Positions 62,073-64,000 of a stretch of DNA of 64,000 nucleotides are shown here, in pieces. How positions within the stretch are numbered: the stretch's first letter is position 1; every line of letters starts with the position of its first letter. The translations under genes were made by a program, and so were the position numbers. Source of the DNA: Erigeron canadensis (lineage: Eukaryota > Streptophyta > Magnoliopsida > Asterales > Asteraceae); contig NC_057768.1 in NCBI RefSeq assembly GCF_010389155.1, positions 46,479,633 through 46,543,632 of the forward strand, given 5' to 3'. The notes below the pieces were generated by a model. It saw only the letters and a list, made by a program, of their open reading frames with translations, was not told the origin of the DNA and did not search any database.

Positions 62073-63689
62073 CTAGATTTTAGACCCGTGTTCAACACTG
62101 GACACGGGACTTACGATATTATAAATATTAGATATTCATAAATTTAAATAATAAAAGCTTATAAATTTGAATATATCACAAGTTCATCATTGTCATTATT
62201 AGATGAGATGTATTAATGGAACCTTTTGCCGTAGTCATTCCATAAGGCACATGCTACTATAATTCCTCTATTATAAAATTTTTTGAAACCAGTTGTATTG
62301 ATATTATGAAAGATAATTAAGAATTAAAATATAAACATACTTATGATCCTGTACTTGACATTCAAGTATATATCTTTGATTATGATGTGAGCCAATAATA
62401 CTAATAGGTTTATTTTTAATCACATGTCTTATGATAATTAGATAACATTTAGGATTGTTTTCATATTCTTTGATAACAATTAGGACTCTTGATTTGAGTG
62501 ACAATTGTAACTTTAAACATTAATACGCAAAACTAAAATATAAAAAGGGAGAAAGTTTTGTACCTTTTGGATTTACTATTCAAGTAACCCTCTGTTATAT
62601 ATCGTGCTTTGTTTTGTGATCGGCTCATGTTCTGTGATTCCTATTGTATTTAGGATAAGAATGTTGTATATCATCATCTGTTACTATGTTTGAATATGTA
62701 TCTATAGTTCAAATTGTGTTTATATTAAATATTAAACTAATATTTACAATTTATAAAAATATAATCTAATATATTATTAAATTGGACGACATTGTCAATA
62801 TTGTATTGGGATACCAATGTACGACATTTATAGATATCAATTTATAATATTTTATTATAAGTTAGTATTTATTGATAGTCATGTAGTCGACATTAATATT
62901 TACATGTGTAAATCTATATTTATTTATATACTGTGACAAAAAGTAAAAAACAAAAGTCAAAATTAAAAATTTTAGAAATTCAAAAGATGTGATACGCAGA
63001 TTATTTATAACATTTTAAAAATAAGATATTTTATTTCATTAAATTTTTGTAGACAATATTTTATATGCTAAATTTTTTTTAATTAATTAATGGATAAAAA
63101 ATTTTAAAAAATAACTATTAAGTTGATGGCTAAAAATAATAAGAAATTAAGTATTCATGGTTAAAAAGTGTAAATTAATGAGACTTTTTCTACAAATATT
63201 AATATATATACTAATATAAATATATTTGGATAATGATTATCAAGATTTTTAACCTATAATTAATAAAAAATGATAGCATAAGCGAGAGTCAATTTGATGA
63301 AACTGAATGATTTGATTGGTTAATAAGTCATTAGGTTTTGACATAATTTTTGTAGACAATATTTTATATGTTGAAATTATTTTAATTGATCAAATGGTTG
63401 TAAAATTTAAAAAAAATTTTAAAGTTGATGGCTAAAAATAGTATATATCAAGTATTTAGAGCTAAAAAGTGTAAATTATTGATTGAAAATAAAAACGTGT
63501 AAATTAATGAAACTTTTTCTGCAAAATAATATAAATGCTAATATAATAATATATTTGGATAGTGATTATTAGGATTTTTAATTTAAGTTAATCTAAATGA
63601 TGACATAAGCAAAAGTTAATTTGATGAAATTAAGCGATTTGATTGGTTAATAAGTCATTAATTCAACTGTATTAATATTAGTAGTCTGA
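62073..63689 (-). mobile_element. non-autonomous Helitron (copy 2 of inverted pair)
   Basis: On the minus strand it ends with CCCGTGTTCAACAC-type sequence and GGGTCTAAAATCTAG|T. It shares most of its length with the 47431-48683 element. It includes a GTCGACTACATGACT match, a TTGGTATCCCAATACAATAT match and the near-terminal TTGAATTAATGACTTATTAA. The 5' border is degraded (G rather than A before TC) and approximate. Confidence 0.6.
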
Positions 63690-64000
63690 CGGTTTTAATA
63701 CATAATAATTTGCTTATGTATTAATTTTTTTTTATATATATAAAATAGTATCTGTCTTATTCTAATATACAGATATAGGTGGTCGAGATTTTTAATATAA
63801 TCCATGGTAATATATGGTAATATCTTATTCTAACATTTAATCTTATTATTTATATAATAAAAAGTGATATAGGTAGTTGTGATTTTTAGTCCATGGTAAA
63901 TACTTAATCTTTTTATTTATATAATAAAAAGTTTAAAAAAAGTCAAAATTGAAAATTTGATAAAATCGAGAGATTTGATTGGTCAATAAGTTATTAGAGC
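63690..64000 (-). mobile_element. another Helitron-like copy running off the window
   Basis: The last bases, read on the minus strand, give AATAACTTATTGACCAATCA then AATCTCTCGATTTTATCAAA, the same near-5' wording as the two related Helitrons. A further copy therefore starts just beyond the window edge. Confidence 0.45.

Noticed and set aside
1..64000. CRISPR arrays, bacterial operons, riboswitches
   Set aside because: The window is intron-bearing plant nuclear DNA; no regularly spaced repeat-spacer arrays or prokaryotic gene packing were seen.

Overview
This is plant nuclear DNA. It is AT-rich and intron-containing, and most of its length is transposon relics. The recognisable genes are NIN-like (NLP/RWP-RK) family members and an AKT2-type Shaker potassium channel, which points to a eudicot. 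The style of the repeats would fit Asteraceae, but that is a guess. A 100-N scaffold gap lies at 31369-31468.

The main theme is a cluster of RWP-RK/NLP-derived genes. At 3.65-6.46 kb is an RKD-like gene (201 aa) with a real but variant RWP-RK domain. At 12.9-15.4, 19.4-23.1 and 32.0-35.0 kb are three tandem NLP-like genes (614, 805 and 838 aa in my models), all on the plus strand. They keep the NLP N-terminal domain and a C-terminal PB1 domain, but the DNA-binding RWP-RK domain is lost in the first and badly degenerate in the other two. At 42.7-43.7 and 55.6-56.6 kb, minus strand, are two near-identical miniature genes (235 aa each) that keep only the front NLP segment and PB1. My inference is that this cluster now makes PB1-bearing proteins that do not bind DNA and could partner or inhibit true NLP nitrate-response factors. 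Nothing in the sequence proves that function.

Other genes: an F-box relic (0.2-1.1 kb, minus); a large decayed Helitron with a Rep/PIF1-helicase part (26.1-28.7 kb) followed by RPA-like exons (28.8-31.4 kb); an AKT2-like channel (38.1-41.7 kb, minus) that lacks its 5' end and carries stops and a frameshift in the S5 region, so is read as a pseudogene; and a Ptta/En/Spm-type transposase gene with one in-frame stop (50.9-52.4 kb, minus).

Mobile elements: at least eight non-autonomous Helitron-like elements or ends, several with exact A|TC...CTAG|T borders; a hAT-type MITE with an 8-bp target duplication (1941-2217); a Mutator-type MITE with a 9-bp duplication (57528-57685); two PIF/Harbinger-type MITEs with TTA duplications (25247-25577 and 61472-61693); a CACTA end (36621); a SINE-like element (about 5.46 kb); and an odd family of GC-rich palindromes occurring in pairs near 48.9, 53.4 and 60.5 kb. 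The two mini-NLP genes sit in a roughly 2-kb segmental duplication, one copy of which has gained a Helitron.
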